Shown here: one piece after another, positions 48,743-61,073 of the stretch
How positions within the stretch are numbered: the stretch's first letter is position 1
How the letters are laid out: each line of letters begins with the position of its first letter
Source of the DNA: Rotaria sp. Silwood1
Lineage: Eukaryota; Rotifera; Eurotatoria; Philodinida; Philodinidae
Length of the DNA: 64,000 nt
Direction: 5' to 3'
Assembly (NCBI GenBank): GCA_905250075.1
Contig: CAJNOP010000104.1
Span: 545,530 to 609,529, forward strand
Notes under the pieces: model-generated
What the model was told of the DNA's origin: nothing
What the model saw: the letters and a program-made list of their open reading frames with translations, nothing else
Database searches by the model: none
Position numbers and translations under genes: made by a program

Positions 48743-50021
48743 GTTGTTCTGCTTTCCATTGCTGCAAAATAGTGAAATCATGTAAAAAACAACGGTAAAT
48801 ATTGGATGATTTAATACTAGCGACATACTTAAGAATTCATGTGACTAGCAAAGTATGTCTTTCAGAAATTTATCAAAGTATAAAATCAACAACTCTTATT
48901 AAAAGGAAAAAAACGTTATGTTTAGTTAGAATTAGTGCCCTAATCAGGAGATCGTTCGAGATATGGTAGTATACCACGGTCTTAAGCAAAATCTATGTAA
49001 TATAATGTCAATGATGGTTGGTAATTATTGCGTTTTTCTTTCTTCTGAAGTTTCGGCAAAGATGATGATCAGTGGTAGGCAGCAAGCTATGGGTCTTCGT
49101 TTTTCTGAACTTACGCCCGAGTTTTGTTGCCACTAATATTTGACACCCTCTATGTACATGAATTAGTAAAGTATCAAGGTTTTAGATATTGATTATCTAC
49201 TCTCATAAGGAAACTACCCCAATAGATACTCACCATTTGAGCTTGTTTTGAACCAGCAGGTAGACGTCAGCACAGCTAGCAAAAGATTTCGAACAGTTCG
49301 TTTCTGTTGATCTGTCGTGCCGAGCCATGAGTCGTTTATTGGATTTCGGATTCATGTCAGGTCTTTCATTTCCTCGAAAATTCAAATAACTGAGTATCGA
49401 GTTATTGAATTTTCAAGTGAACTTCATTTATATGAGAAAAGATTATTTTTGGAAATTCAATATCTTGATGAATCAACATTCTTTTCGGCTGAAGTATTTT
49501 ATGGGTTTACTAATCTCTCTGAGTCTTCTATGTGAATCTACTATCAATTCAAATGACAGATGTCAATTGGAGTGGTTTCGTCATTAGAACAAAAGTCAAC
49601 GTGCACTTATTTGTGGTTCTTCAATTTCTCATCATTTGATCATTAATAGATTAAAAGATAATAATTAGTTGAAACGAGCGTTATATTAATAAAAAAGGAA
49701 ATTGAACAGTTAAATGATAAACAAACTTCTTCAAACCAACACAATAACTCCAAAATTCTCAGTCGTATTCAATAGCTTTAGCTGTATTTATGTAACCGAT
49801 ATCAAGCAAGAACATATTGAACTCTAATTACATTACTTAGTAGAACACATTTGTTTGTATTAGTATAAGCAACTGATTTATTTAGAAAAAAGAACATATG
49901 AATTCGGTTTTCTTATACGAAAATAATCAATCGTTATTATTGATGAAGTATAATATTATCTAAGTTATTTTGTTAAAGGCCAATTTTTCTTATAAAAATT
50001 CACATTTAAATGTTTTATTTA
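48743..50021. other. Intergenic with coding-like traces
   Basis: Between the F-box paralogues, + strand traces around 49060-49590 (RQQAMGLRFSELTPEFC; FIGFRIHVRSFISSKIQITE; YEKRLFLEIQYLDESTFF) look like decayed coding sequence with stops between blocks. I do not recognise the family. Confidence 0.3.
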
Positions 50022-51083
50022 TTAACAAAATTTACAAATAGAAATTTCAATCATTTTATATGCTATAAAAAATTTCTCCATCCATTTAAAATTGACAAAT
50101 CCAGTGTATTTTTCATTCATAGAGAGTAAAATTGATTGAAATTTATCTAAATTTGTCTGCATACTATTATTGATTAACATCTGAGGTCTTCGAAATATTA
50201 TAAATATATTGATGCGTTCTAATTTTTCAATAACTGGCCACCAATGATAAATTAAAGTATTGAAAAAATCTTCAGTAAAATAATCATGAATCAAATTTAA
50301 ATAAAGATGCTTTAAATTCGGTAACATTTGATGTAAACTTTCGAAAAAATTTTTATCAGAATTTCTCGATGACCAACTAAGTTTAATAGTTCGAAGTTCT
50401 GAAAGAATAAATAATGGTTTACTAAACAATGAATCTCGCTCGTCGAAATAAATTTCAGAACTATTAATTTCAAGTCTTTTTAATTTCGGCATTCGATTCA
50501 AAAGTAAATTAATAATCGAATTATGTGAATCACCTTGAAGTTTGATATAAAGTTTTTCTGTTTGACTAATTTGATTTGAATAACAATTGATTGGTGTTAT
50601 TGCCCGTAAGAATTCTAATCGACATACACGTAGAACAGGTATGGACAGAATAGTTTCGATTATCATTTGATTTGGTATACATTCTATAGAAAGACGAGAA
50701 AGAGACTTAAGTTGTTTCAAAGCAATACATATAGTTGGAATTTCTCGTCTACGTAATTTAACTTTTAAAGCTTTTAATTGAATCAATTTCGTACAATGCC
50801 AACGAAGAAATTCAGGTATATGTGAAATTTTATGTTGAATAATTGGTTGAAGACTAATTATACGATTGAGTATTGAATCAGACCAATATGGTCGAATAGA
50901 ATATTCTAAAGGATTATGATCACTTTTTCCTAATCGTACATTAAATAAAAGATAATCGCACGCAATTAATTGATCAAAATAATTATTTAAATTAGTAAAC
51001 GCTTGAAAAAGATCATGTGCTTCTAAATAAGAAAAAATTGAGATCCATAATTCAACAGGTAAGTGTTCGATTGATGTTGTCAT
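50022..51083 (-). CDS. F-box protein, paralogue 2
   Basis: A single exon of 353 residues. The N-terminal F-box is LPVELWISIFSYLEAHDLFQ, followed by AFTNLNNYFDQLI; its downstream repeats mirror paralogue 1 (LIQLKALKVKLR, MPKLKRLEINSSE, LKHLYLNLIHDYF). The two proteins align from Met to near the C-terminus, consistent with a tandem duplication in the same orientation, with coding sequence well diverged. The intact frame suggests both are functional. The F-box should bind Skp1 in an SCF ligase; the target is unknown. Confidence 0.88.
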   Translation of the reverse strand: MTTSIEHLPVELWISIFSYLEAHDLFQAFTNLNNYFDQLIACDYLLFNVRLGKSDHNPLEYSIRPYWSDSILNRIISLQPIIQHKISHIPEFLRWHCTKLIQLKALKVKLRRREIPTICIALKQLKSLSRLSIECIPNQMIIETILSIPVLRVCRLEFLRAITPINCYSNQISQTEKLYIKLQGDSHNSIINLLLNRMPKLKRLEINSSEIYFDERDSLFSKPLFILSELRTIKLSWSSRNSDKNFFESLHQMLPNLKHLYLNLIHDYFTEDFFNTLIYHWWPVIEKLERINIFIIFRRPQMLINNSMQTNLDKFQSILLSMNEKYTGFVNFKWMEKFFIAYKMIEISICKFC

Positions 51084-52849
51084 TGTAGTTTTAATTATAA
51101 ATATATTTATAGCGATTCAAAAGTTATGAATCCATAGTTTATTATGGAAAGGTCAGAAGAGGACGAATATAAAATGTAAAGAACAGATGGCGATGTAACA
51201 GAAAAAAACTACTGGTAGAGATAAATTTTGATCGTATTATTAGAAGTAGTCTTTCTTGTAGACTTTCTTTTCGAAGTTACCAACATTGACTATGAATTTG
51301 GCTTAAATGAAGGTAGTTAATAAGAAACCGAAATTAAAAAAATGTCTCTACATTGGTGTGGTGGTGCTTCAGGAAAAATTCCATTGAGATGGAATTTATT
51401 TTTTCTCGACATACTTGATCTTGAAGAATAGTTGATTTTACGCAAGATGATTGAAAATATTTATAATAAAGTAAATGAATAATTAGATTCATAATAATGG
51501 AATTGCTGCCGTTAATAATAGAGTTAGGATAACTTAAATTTTGCCAATATATATATACAGATATAATCATTGAGAGAATCTCTTACATAACACATTCTTC
51601 GTTTTTTACAGTATTCAATATAACGAAAAAATCAATGTGGACAATCATTTTGACCAACATTTTGAAGACAACATCAGGACGGGTAGAGCTCTTTGTAGGA
51701 AGTATTTCATATCGGATTACTTTATTTGATTTTTTGCCTAATCTCTTATCCATAGACTTAAATCGTGAGATTCAGCGGTGAAAATTCATGGATCCATGAT
51801 TAACTTCTCTTTTTTTTCTAATTTTTTCGGTATACTACGTAAATTCTTAACTAAAGAGTGTTTTTGTAATAAATTTCATGCGAATAGTAGAAGGATGATT
51901 TGATTTTACCATTTTCAAACATAAGTTTTCGACATATTAAATTGGTGGTGAGAAAACTGATTTCTGATATTTTCATTTTCATTTGGAAAATGAAACAATC
52001 AAATTTTATTTTACTTTTCTGCTCGCATTTTATTTTTACCAACCAAATTCTTCCAAATTCTATGATGAATAACAAACACGGGCAGAAAATTTAGAAGTGA
52101 CATTCAAACAATGATGTCAATTCTTCAAAATAAATCATTTTTCTCATATTTATTGGAATAAGATCGTTGTTGATGCTACAGTTGACCTTCTCTTTGATAA
52201 AAGATTTTCTTATCATGAAGTTCACAATGACAAGTTTTTCACTTGTTCTAAGTGCTGTATGTAGATTTTGGAGCGTTTTTGAAACTCTCGTTATTACTTA
52301 ATACTCGATGGAATTTAGTACTAGACACTGAACAAATTTACAATTAATAGAGATGTAGAGGATAAGAGTAAGAAAATTTTTCTCAACCCGAGTGCAGAAT
52401 ATGATAAAAGCTTATCCTGTACATCTGTACCACATTATATATGCGCTCCGGTTCATTTCTTTTCTTATCGCCTTTTTTGATCACTAGTCTTCGAATGAGT
52501 TACAGCATCATGTTTCCATCTAATGCGGTCACTCATACGTTCGTTAATTTCACAGTAAGGGACAGGGGCGTATAAGCATGCAAATTGACTCTCTCGTCTT
52601 TTTGTTGTCTAAACTTCAAGCTTCATTCATAATCCGATATAACTCGTCGAGTTGAGTATTTTTTGTGCTGGAGCATTGCCTTGAAAGTGACACCCTGAAA
52701 AAAATAATAAGATATCAATGTTTGATGTTTCCATCGTTTTTATACATTTTTTCCCTTCACAGTCTAATACCTCGTTCATGGATAAGATAAAAACAAATAA
52801 CATCTTTCATATTGCAATCTGCAGATCGCATTGTAGCCTCTGTTGGATA
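51084..52849. other. Intergenic, no gene
   Basis: AT-rich, without supported coding sequence, RNA gene or repeat. Confidence 0.4.
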
Positions 52850-53167
52850 ATAACATCAACGCCCAGGGAATAAAAAAATGAAAAAAATGGCATTTCTGAT
52901 GATGAAACGGACATTTTCTTTGATGTTTTTCGATTTCATCGATGAAAATGAATATTTTCATCAAAATAATGCCATGACTTTGAAAAAAATCAAATTCATG
53001 CAATGTCACCGATGAAAATAAACATTTTCATCGATGAAATTGAAAAGCATGAAAGAAAATGTCCGTTTCATCATCAGAAATGCCATTTTTTTCATACTTT
53101 TGATGCAAAATTCATGAAAGTCATGGCATTTTTTTCATTATTTTATTCCCTGGGCGGCTGCTGTTAT
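52850..53167. mobile_element. ~300-bp hairpin MITE
   Basis: Inverted ends CGCCCAGGGAATAAAA and TTTTATTCCCTGGGCG, with symmetry continuing outward over ATAACATCAA and its complement. Inside are further palindromic blocks: GAAAATGTCCGTTTCATCAT in both orientations and several GATGAAAAT..ATTTTCATC hairpins. There is no clear target duplication and no coding capacity. Confidence 0.8.
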
Positions 53168-54760
53168 GACTTGATACAGTTTTACTAGAAAGATCGATCT
53201 CCGAAGAGATTATATAATAGTAATCAAGTGATTGATTGTTGCGATATATCGACTCTATCCCAATGTAGGAAAGGAGACGTATGATCATTTCCACGCCAAT
53301 GTTAGCCATTGATATAAGCACAGAAAGTGTTTTATGGAACTTTGAATGCCAATCAGGAAAAATACCTAACGAAAGCAGCAACTGCTACTGAAATACGGAT
53401 TTCGACTAAAAACTAGCAATATTTTGAATGGTTTTATTCAAGTTCTATTCAAAATAAAAAGTGCAATATCAAAATTGCATTCAATATAGCAAACTGAATC
53501 TGTTTATGTATGTTTCAAAACGTTCCGACCACTGTCATTTTCGTCAGAACGTTGAGCTGGCGTCACCTCAAAGGGTACATCAGATTGCCTGTGAAAATAG
53601 AAGCCTTGAGCTACCACAATGTTTGGAAATTCAAGTTAAACAAGTAGATAACTTATAAAAACACAGTGTCTATTTAGTCTGTTTCGTGAAGTACTCCTAA
53701 GAGGGACTTCCGCTTAATTTTTCGACGAAAATGGGAGAGGCCGAAATACTTTGAGATATACATAGGTACCCTAAGATTTTGTGCTGTCCTTTATTATGTG
53801 TATAAATAAAAAATCATGTCTGTGTTTCAACATTGTACTTGCCATTATGAAGACATAAGCAAATGAATAGCCAGGAAAAAACGAAATGGAACCTGTCATA
53901 AGAGCGCTTTTATTGTTTTTCAAATGACAATTCGTTTAAATAAAAATTAAGAAACTACGATACAGCGCATAGGTATGTCATGAAAAAAATAGTAATTATT
54001 CATGAATATACATATTGTTAATATGATATACTTGTATATTATCCATTAGTTTCTGTTGTTCAGTTCTATTCGTCGTTGCTATTTTAAATCTATAAATATA
54101 AGAATATGGTTGTAACCACTATTTTTCATGGGAAATACTAACGTCTAATCTTTCTTTTAACTTGTAATAGGATAATCAATGTTTTGGTGATCTAGAAGAA
54201 AACAAAGACGAAAGTTACTCATTATTTGAACTGTTTCACATAATAGGGATTTGAAACATTAAACTCTCCTTCTAATTTAAGCTTTTTCATATTCGAGGCT
54301 GTACCTTATTTAAAATGTCTTTGATAAGTTCCGTACAAACAAGTTGTTTGGTTTGTTATTAATAATAGTTAAAGCATATTCCATGATAGATAGGAGAAAT
54401 TAAAGAAATACAAATCAGAATCTATCTAAATTAAGAGTATCTCAGCACTCGTCAACCATACTTTATCCAAGAATGAGGTTAGTATGCATTTTTCTACGAA
54501 GATGAATTCAATCAGGAATAAGCTTTTTCTACATTAATAAGTGAAAGGTTTTCTAGTAAAGTAATAAATTATTTCTATTGTTGTTAGATTGGATAGAATA
54601 TACAGTGCAGAAAACAGTAGAGTAAAGTAAGAATCTAATATATTAAAATAAAGTCGTTGGATCAGTTTGGTATAAAAATTTATAATTGTGTAAGATCCTA
54701 GTTGATTCTAGTTGTTTGAAAAACATTAGTTTATGTTTCACATCAAGGAATACAGACATA
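53168..54760. other. Intergenic, no gene
   Basis: A 65-codon + strand frame at 53461-53658 (RQNVELASPQRVHQIACENR) has coding-like composition but no recognisable family. Otherwise nothing is supported. Confidence 0.3.
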
Positions 54761-55723
54761 AAGGGTGTTCCGGAAGTTCTGAAACGATTTTAAAATTCAC
54801 CGTTCTCTCATTCTATAAAAGCAAATTCGTTGAAACTTTGGTAGATTGTTGTACATATATAGTACTACATATTTACAAAGCTTGCGGTCTATAGGTTGAA
54901 CTATGGATGAGAAACTGTAGCAACACGGACATGTACTATTTTGTAAATTTTCCTGGTCATCTTCGGGGTATGCACCATTTTTTTTATTTCGTCTATGTCT
55001 TGGCTTAGGTAAATGATAAAATCTTGAATTTTTCTTTAAAAGATGCGCCGTGAAAAGCTCTACAAAACCTGCAATAACAAATCCCTATTGACTTGCGTTA
55101 ATGGTTTCTGCTATACTGAAACTGAAAAACCTACATGGTAGTACTACTTCTCACCATATTATGCGTAATAAAAAAAAGGTTTGAAAGACTTTTTTGCTTT
55201 TCAATAGGAATTTGTTTATACAGTTTTTGTAGAGCTTTCGACGGTGCATCTTTTGAAAAAGAAATCAAGATTTTATCATTTTCTGAAGTTGAGATACATG
55301 CAAAACAAATAGGTCTTCCAAACATTTTTTATTATGCACAATATGGTAAGAAGTAGTACTATCATGTAGGTTTTTCATTTTGTATATGGCAGCAACCATT
55401 AACACAAGTCAATAGGGATTTATTATTACAATTTTTGTAGAGCTTTTCACGGCGTATCTTTTAAAAAAAATTCAAGATTTTATCATCTACCTAAGGCGAA
55501 ATATAGATATTTTGGCAGACTCGGAATACAGGAAAATTTTAAAAATAGTACATCATAGTGTTGTTACAGGTTCTCCTCTATAGTACAACCTATAGACCTC
55601 AAACTTCGTAGTTATGTGGCACTACATATGTGCAATAATATGCCAAAGTTTCAAAGAGTTTGCATTTGTTGAATGCGAGAACGATGAATTTTAAAATCGT
55701 TTCAGAACTTTCGGAACACCCTT
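54761..55723. mobile_element. 963-bp TA-flanked foldback with a triplicated inner block
   Basis: Termini AAGGGTGTTCCGGAAGTTCT and AAGGGTGTTCCGAAAGTTCT (right reversed) with TA at 54759-54760 and 55724-55725. Both ~200-bp outer arms include ACGATTTTAAAATTCA in inverted orientation. A second inverted pair lies inside (about 54998-55090 and 55395-55495), and a third copy of the same block (TTTTTGTAGAGCTTTC, ATCAAGATTTTATCATTTTC) sits at 55195-55290 in the right-arm orientation. No transposase. Frames on both strands near 55131-55356 are by-products. Confidence 0.88.
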
Positions 55724-55725
55724 TA

Positions 55726-57110
55726 CATTATCATTAAAAAGAAGAGTATTCAACAAATGAGATCTATCTGAGTATCTTTCCTCATTTCTCGATACTTGTA
55801 AGCTTACTCTCTAAAATCAAGGTATCTTTAGGAATCATTGAAGCTTTTACTGAGTATACTGAAATTGTTACAATTCTATGCTTTCATTACTAAACTATCA
55901 AATATTTCAGATATACTGAGAAGTCAATATCACGTAATCAATGGTTGCAAGCGTTGAAAAACGTTCTATCTAGTACATTTTGTTTAAATAATGAGCTCTT
56001 TTGTAAAGATAGTTCTAGTGCAAATCACTTTAACTCTAGCTGTACAAGAGTTCGATGCGACTTATTTCAATTAAAATAATTATTAACAGGTCGCTTAACT
56101 ACTACTTTATCGTTTAGGCTTCTTTCATTTACGATTCTGTTGCAGTTTTTTTGTTAACATGAAAGACCTATTTTGCAAAAAAAACCGATTCAGCGATCAA
56201 TTCGATAGTAAGTTTAGCTTACAAAAACAATTGCTCTTGTTTTTATTTAGAATAGTTCTAATAAGACATGTTAACGATAAGCTAATAAATGAAATGCTTT
56301 TTGGTTTCAAGTTTATCTGAAAGGCAAATTTGAAAAGAAAGCCATTAAAAAGATTTCCATTATTGTGAAAAGTGAAGTCTTTAATCTTTTGTTAGAGGGG
56401 CAGAAGAGAATGTCTGATCTTATTCCATTCGCATCAAGTCTAAGCAAATACAAACCATTTTTCGAAGTAGAAAGAGAAGGATCAATATTACATCATATTA
56501 TACTAGAACCTTGAAAGTTTAGTATTAACCAAACTGGTCAAACATTAATACACGAGATTATTTCGCAAGAAGAAGAAGACGACGGCTAAGCTCAAGCACT
56601 ATTAGAAGAAATAGTCTAAAATATGTACCCTATGGAACAAATGTTTTTGCAATAATGACGAATTGATTGTGATTATTGCTCAACACTTAGAAGTCTAATG
56701 TGAATTCCATTTGAAATAGTGCAATTCCTGTTATAAAATTTGCTTTTTCTTGAGAAATTCTACTAATAATTTGATGGGAAAGTGTGAAAAAGTGATACTC
56801 AGCAGATTATGTAGAGAGGACGCTTTTGTTCAAGTTAAAATGATGAGAAAACTCAGCATTATATTTCTGATTGAGTTATAAAGATTTTAATGCAATCTCT
56901 AATTATCAGAATTCAAAATACTATTGCTACTCTAATTGTCTTCCATAAACCCAGAAACGGACTATGTCAAGCTGGAGTTGAAGCTCGTAACTCTACGCCG
57001 TTAGATGGAAGTGTTGTACGAAAATTCAACAAAGTAGTTCTAATATAACATCTTCCTGGATGTTGTGAATGCATAAACACTTTAGAGTCTCTATGTTTAT
57101 GTTATTTGCT
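55726..57110. other. Intergenic with coding-like remnants
   Basis: Two + strand traces look exonic. One follows a TTTCAG acceptor at 55911 (TEKSISRNQWLQALKNVLSS, NSSCTRVRCDLFQL); the other is at 56410-56515 (MSDLIPFASSLSKYKPFFEV, GSILHHIILEP). Each ends in a stop without a good donor, so they are probably pseudogene fragments. The family is not recognised. Confidence 0.3.
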
Positions 57111-58292
57111 CTAAACGAATTTTGAGAACAATGGGAACGCTAATATAGCAATGTTGAGTACAAGTTTATCACCTGCTGAGCCCAATTCGTGTATACTAGG
57201 GAGGCCCGGGAGACCAGTCGCTTGCTCAACGGCTCGAATGATTGCACGTTCAACAGTTTCAGCTGCCATCATACCGATGAGATTAATATCCGAGATAGGA
57301 GATACTCCAGTGGCCACCGTAAAGACGATATCTCCGTCAAACATTGTATGAATAGGATTGATTGCTCGAGCAAATCCATCGTGAGCCATCTGTGACACTT
57401 TTTTAGCTTGGGCTTTAGTAAGCTTAGCATCAGTTGTCACACAAGCAAGCGTTGTTGCAGTTCCAACCGGAAACGTGCTAGCAAGAGTCGGACTGATGCC
57501 AAGTACGGTATTTAGCGTGTTTAGCAAACGTTTACTATCCGAGGTCCTTGCGCCTGCTATTAATGCTCCGTTTTTATACACATCTCCAACTGCATTAAGG
57601 GCGACGAGTGCACCAACTGTGACTGTCGCATTTGTGGTCAAATCTCGAACAGTTAGCGAAGAACTACCGAGTCCTGTTTTCATGGCATGCTCCATACCAA
57701 ATAACTTTCCTATAGTAGCTCCAGTGCCAGCCCCAACATTACCCTCGACGACGCGTGAATTATTAGCTGCCATACAAGCTGAGTAGCCCAAGTTCGCATC
57801 AGGTACTATGAATGGATCATTGCCAACGCTCAAGTCATACAATACAGCGGCTGGTACGATTGGAACTGGACGACTACGGGTTGAGAAACCCATGTTTTTT
57901 TCAGCAAGACATCGAACAACGCCGGATGCTGTATCGAGTCCAAATGCGCTACCACCAGATAAAACAATAGCATTAACAGTATCAACCAAATTTATCGGAT
58001 CGAGAAGATCAGTCTCACGTGTGCCTGGAGCCGATCCTCGAACGTCAACGCCACCAACACATGTCGTGTTGCACAAAATGACGGTGCATCCGGTAGGACG
58101 TTCTAATTTCGAACTGTGGCCAACAAGGATACCTTGTACAGTTGTAATGGAGCCATCAAATGAGTCAATCTTGATTCGTCTTTCGTTGAGCGTAACAGAA
58201 TATCCAGCTTCATAAACTGCTGTAAATAGAAATGCACCTAGGTAGGCTATTCGTATCAAGCCAACAATGATTCTTGACATTATTGAATACAC
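57111..58292 (-). CDS. Peptidase S58 family (DmpA/NylC-type) N-terminal nucleophile hydrolase
   Basis: One uninterrupted frame of 393 residues, richer in G+C than its surroundings. S58 hallmarks in order: GCTVILCNTTCVGGVDVRGS (68-87) with APGTRETDLLDP, LSGGSAFGLD (111-120), GNVGAGTGATIGK (184-196), TVGALVALNAVGDV (225-238), then TTLACVTTDAKLTKAQ and MAHDGFARAINPIHTMFDGD. The family self-cleaves into two chains and uses the new N-terminal Ser/Thr as nucleophile; by position, Thr280 (GTATTLACV) is my candidate, preceded by Ala where relatives carry Asn or Gly. Substrates in the family include beta-peptides, D-amino-acid esters and nylon oligomers; the one here is unknown. Additions absent from bacterial relatives are a hydrophobic N-terminus (residues ~8-27, signal peptide or anchor) and a C-terminal GSAG plus hydrophobic tail (LVLNIAILAFPLFSKFV), a possible GPI signal. 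Bacterial origin by horizontal transfer is likely. Confidence 0.88.
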   Translation of the reverse strand: MYSIMSRIIVGLIRIAYLGAFLFTAVYEAGYSVTLNERRIKIDSFDGSITTVQGILVGHSSKLERPTGCTVILCNTTCVGGVDVRGSAPGTRETDLLDPINLVDTVNAIVLSGGSAFGLDTASGVVRCLAEKNMGFSTRSRPVPIVPAAVLYDLSVGNDPFIVPDANLGYSACMAANNSRVVEGNVGAGTGATIGKLFGMEHAMKTGLGSSSLTVRDLTTNATVTVGALVALNAVGDVYKNGALIAGARTSDSKRLLNTLNTVLGISPTLASTFPVGTATTLACVTTDAKLTKAQAKKVSQMAHDGFARAINPIHTMFDGDIVFTVATGVSPISDINLIGMMAAETVERAIIRAVEQATGLPGLPSIHELGSAGDKLVLNIAILAFPLFSKFV

Positions 58293-58936
58293 TAAAATAA
58301 GAAAATTTCAATGATAAACCATACATGGTAAATCAAAATTTTTTATAATTCAAGTCACGTCAAAGAACTACTATATATTCTCATTTAGTCATTCCTCATC
58401 TGAAGTAGATGAAAGTTAAATCACATAGTTTATCTACTTTCTTATCATGACTTCCAAAAACAGTTCTCATGTCAAAAAATAGCTTGGCTTGCCAATCTCT
58501 ATCAGTAATATATATATTGTAGAGTTTACCATAATAGTAAATCCTGTTACCATTTATTCGTTCCCTCATACCGCTGAAATAGACACTAAAAGTTATCATT
58601 CGGGGTGAATTTCAGTAAAGAAGAAAGTACTTATATTGACGTTGTGAAGGTGTGACATCGATCTGTATAGATATGAAGATTCATATTGTTTCCTGAAGAT
58701 ATGGTGCTTCGTGATTTGTGATTTCACATCACTCTTGCACTTTTCGTACTCCGCAGTCCGTTAGGTTTTTGAAGAATCACATGTGCATGCAAATTAACTA
58801 GGATATGATGGTCATGGATATGGGAATCTCTAATATTCTTATAGTCATTTTATTTCCTTAGCCTATCATTTTCTTACAATTACCTTGATAGTTACTATTG
58901 AGCGTGTCGGATGTTTGAAAGGAGATTGAATTTATA
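58293..58936. other. Upstream region of the S58 gene
   Basis: No coding sequence supported; no core promoter motif stands out. Confidence 0.35.
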
Positions 58937-59305
58937 TTGAACTTGGTAAATTGTGTTCTTTTATTTTATTTAAAAATCAATAATTAATTAAACAATAAAA
59001 TTTAGTGACATCCCGTATCTTGATGAGATACTTTATCATACACTTAATTCAAGATAAATGACTCAACATACCAGTGAATCTATATTATTTTCTTTCTTAG
59101 TCATACTCTGATAGTCATACGAATTAAAGAATGACTAAGAAAGAAAAGAAAAAGAAAACAGATTCATTTTTATGTTGAGACACTTGTCTTGAATTTGTTC
59201 TGTGAAGAAGTATCTCTTCAAGATGTGAAACGGCACTAATTTCTGTTAATTAATTATTACTTTTTAAATAAAACGAAACAATAGAACTGGTTCATGTCAA
59301 ATGCT
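58937..59305. mobile_element. ~370-bp foldback element
   Basis: Arms of ~175 bp (58937-59115 and 59125-59305) are diverged inverted copies sharing TTTTATTTAAAAA, CAATAATTAATTAA, GAGATACTT, CTCAACATA and TTTCTTTCTTAGTCAT. They meet almost without a loop. No coding capacity or clear target duplication. Confidence 0.7.
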
Positions 59306-59668
59306 TCATCATAGATCTCTAAGTTGATGGAAAACAGAATAATGAAAAAGGAAAAGTTTCTAGTAGTGCTATTCTGACGTCTTTAAAAAAAGAACTTCTT
59401 TTGTCGTAAAACAAGGATGAATGAAGGTCTATCAATGTATTAAATATAAAAAGTGTTTGACAATAGTATCAAGACTGATATCTACACTCTTATCCACTGA
59501 CATTCATACTCTTCATTCAGATAAGAACATTGAATACTTCAAAAATAGTTGAAATAAAATAATGGCTTTTTCAAAGTATGTCTTTCGAGAGACTACTCTT
59601 CATACCATGTGGAGTGCTGTTCCATCTTATCTTTTTCGAATGATTAGGTAAACTCATCGTAAATCGAA

Positions 59669-60153
59669 AGTGAAAATGTCGAACGAGTGGAAGGTCGAAA
59701 AACAAAAAATATACAAAAATAAATGTCGAACATGCTAAATGTCGAAAAGAAAATGTCGAAAATATTGTATATCAAATGAAACTGTTGAAATTTTTCCACT
59801 AATGCATCTTCGATCAGTTTACTCTGTCAAACGGAGAAAAATACAGATTTTGTATTGTTGTTGAGTGCAAGAATAATAAAGCAGTGTGAATGCCTGAAGA
59901 GAAAAACGACAGCCACATCATCATCCACATTCACACTCAGATTAAAATCCATCTACATCAGTATCGATACACACAGCCCTATCCTCATACTTTTTCTTCA
60001 ATACAGATTAGAAATTTTTCGACATTTTGTACTTTCTGTATTTTTCTTGTTCGACTTTGAGTTTCGACGTTTATTCTTCGACATTATGTAGTTCAATGTT
60101 TTTTATCTTCGATACTTTGCCTCATCGACATTTAGCTTGCAGACATTTTCACT
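59669..60153. mobile_element. Element with AATGTCGAA tandem-repeat TIRs
   Basis: The left end (59669-59770) holds at least five AATGTCGAA/GGTCGAAA motifs; the right end (60015-60153) holds their complements TTCGACATT in inverted orientation. The outermost bases match (AGTGAAAATGTC on both sides). The ~240-bp centre has no supported gene. Tandem-repeat TIRs recall the MULE-like element at 41946. Confidence 0.65.
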
Positions 60154-60223
60154 AGACATCGGCGTGACCAAGATTTTTTGGTCCCGATCACGTCACGGTC
60201 ACGAGGATGTGGGGTGTGCATGC

Positions 60224-60943
60224 GATGGTAAATTCCGCTTTCTAGAAAATTCAAATAAAGTGACTATAGAAGAAATTTCATGGAAATTTAATCAAATGCT
60301 TTTAAGGGTGATCATAGACAGCTCGTCTAATTAAAAAAAGAATATAGAAATGAAGTTGAAGACTAAGTTAGGATTGGGTTGGGTTGGATCGAGTATGAAT
60401 ATATATCTATATGTATATATAAAATATATGATGGAATTTCGGGTTGGGTTTGATTCGGTCAGGTCATAAAATGAAACCCATTATGGTACGAAATATGTAT
60501 ATAAAAGTTTATATACATGTTTCATATCAAAACATCTCTTCACCCTCAAGACCTAACCCAACACCAAATTCAATCATATATTTTATATATTTATAGATAT
60601 ATATTCTTACTTGACTTGACTTGACCCAATCTGACCCAACTCAACCCAATCCAACCCAACCCGATCAACCCAACTCGACTAAGCCGAACCCTAAATCAAA
60701 CCATATATTATGTATATATAAAAATGCGTGCCATGATTCAATAAAAATATAAATGATAGAGATCTGTTATATACACATTTTTTTTATGAAATAGTGTCAG
60801 AACAGTTATATATAATCATATAAAATGTGCCTCTATATATGAAAATTAGCTCTGGACATTGTCACATTAATACTGCTCATTGCAATCTCCTGCACTTTAG
60901 ATGTAGCCAATTTTGAATTTTCTGGAAAGCGGAATTTATCTTG
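60224..60943. mobile_element. Nested element: outer TIR around a GGGTTG-repeat palindrome
   Basis: Outer inverted pair TAAATTCCGCTTTCTAGAAA (60229) and its near-complement TTTCTGGAAAGCGGAATTTA (60919). Between them, a second palindrome (about 60366-60690) has ends rich in GGGTTGGGTTGG and CCAACCCAACCC and inner inverted AT blocks (ATATATCTATA, AAAATATATGATGGAATTT). It is probably one element inserted in another. Confidence 0.6.
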
Positions 60944-61073
60944 CCCTCGTATTTTTCATTTTTAACACTTCTTTTTTCTTTAATTTTACATTTTTATTAT
61001 AAGAAGCATTGATTTATATGACAAATGAAACTGTTATATATATATATCCATTATTTTAAACCTGGTCGCTAAG

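Noticed and set aside
57151-58215. Several + strand frames of 66-135 codons
   Set aside because: Antisense shadows of the S58 peptidase gene.
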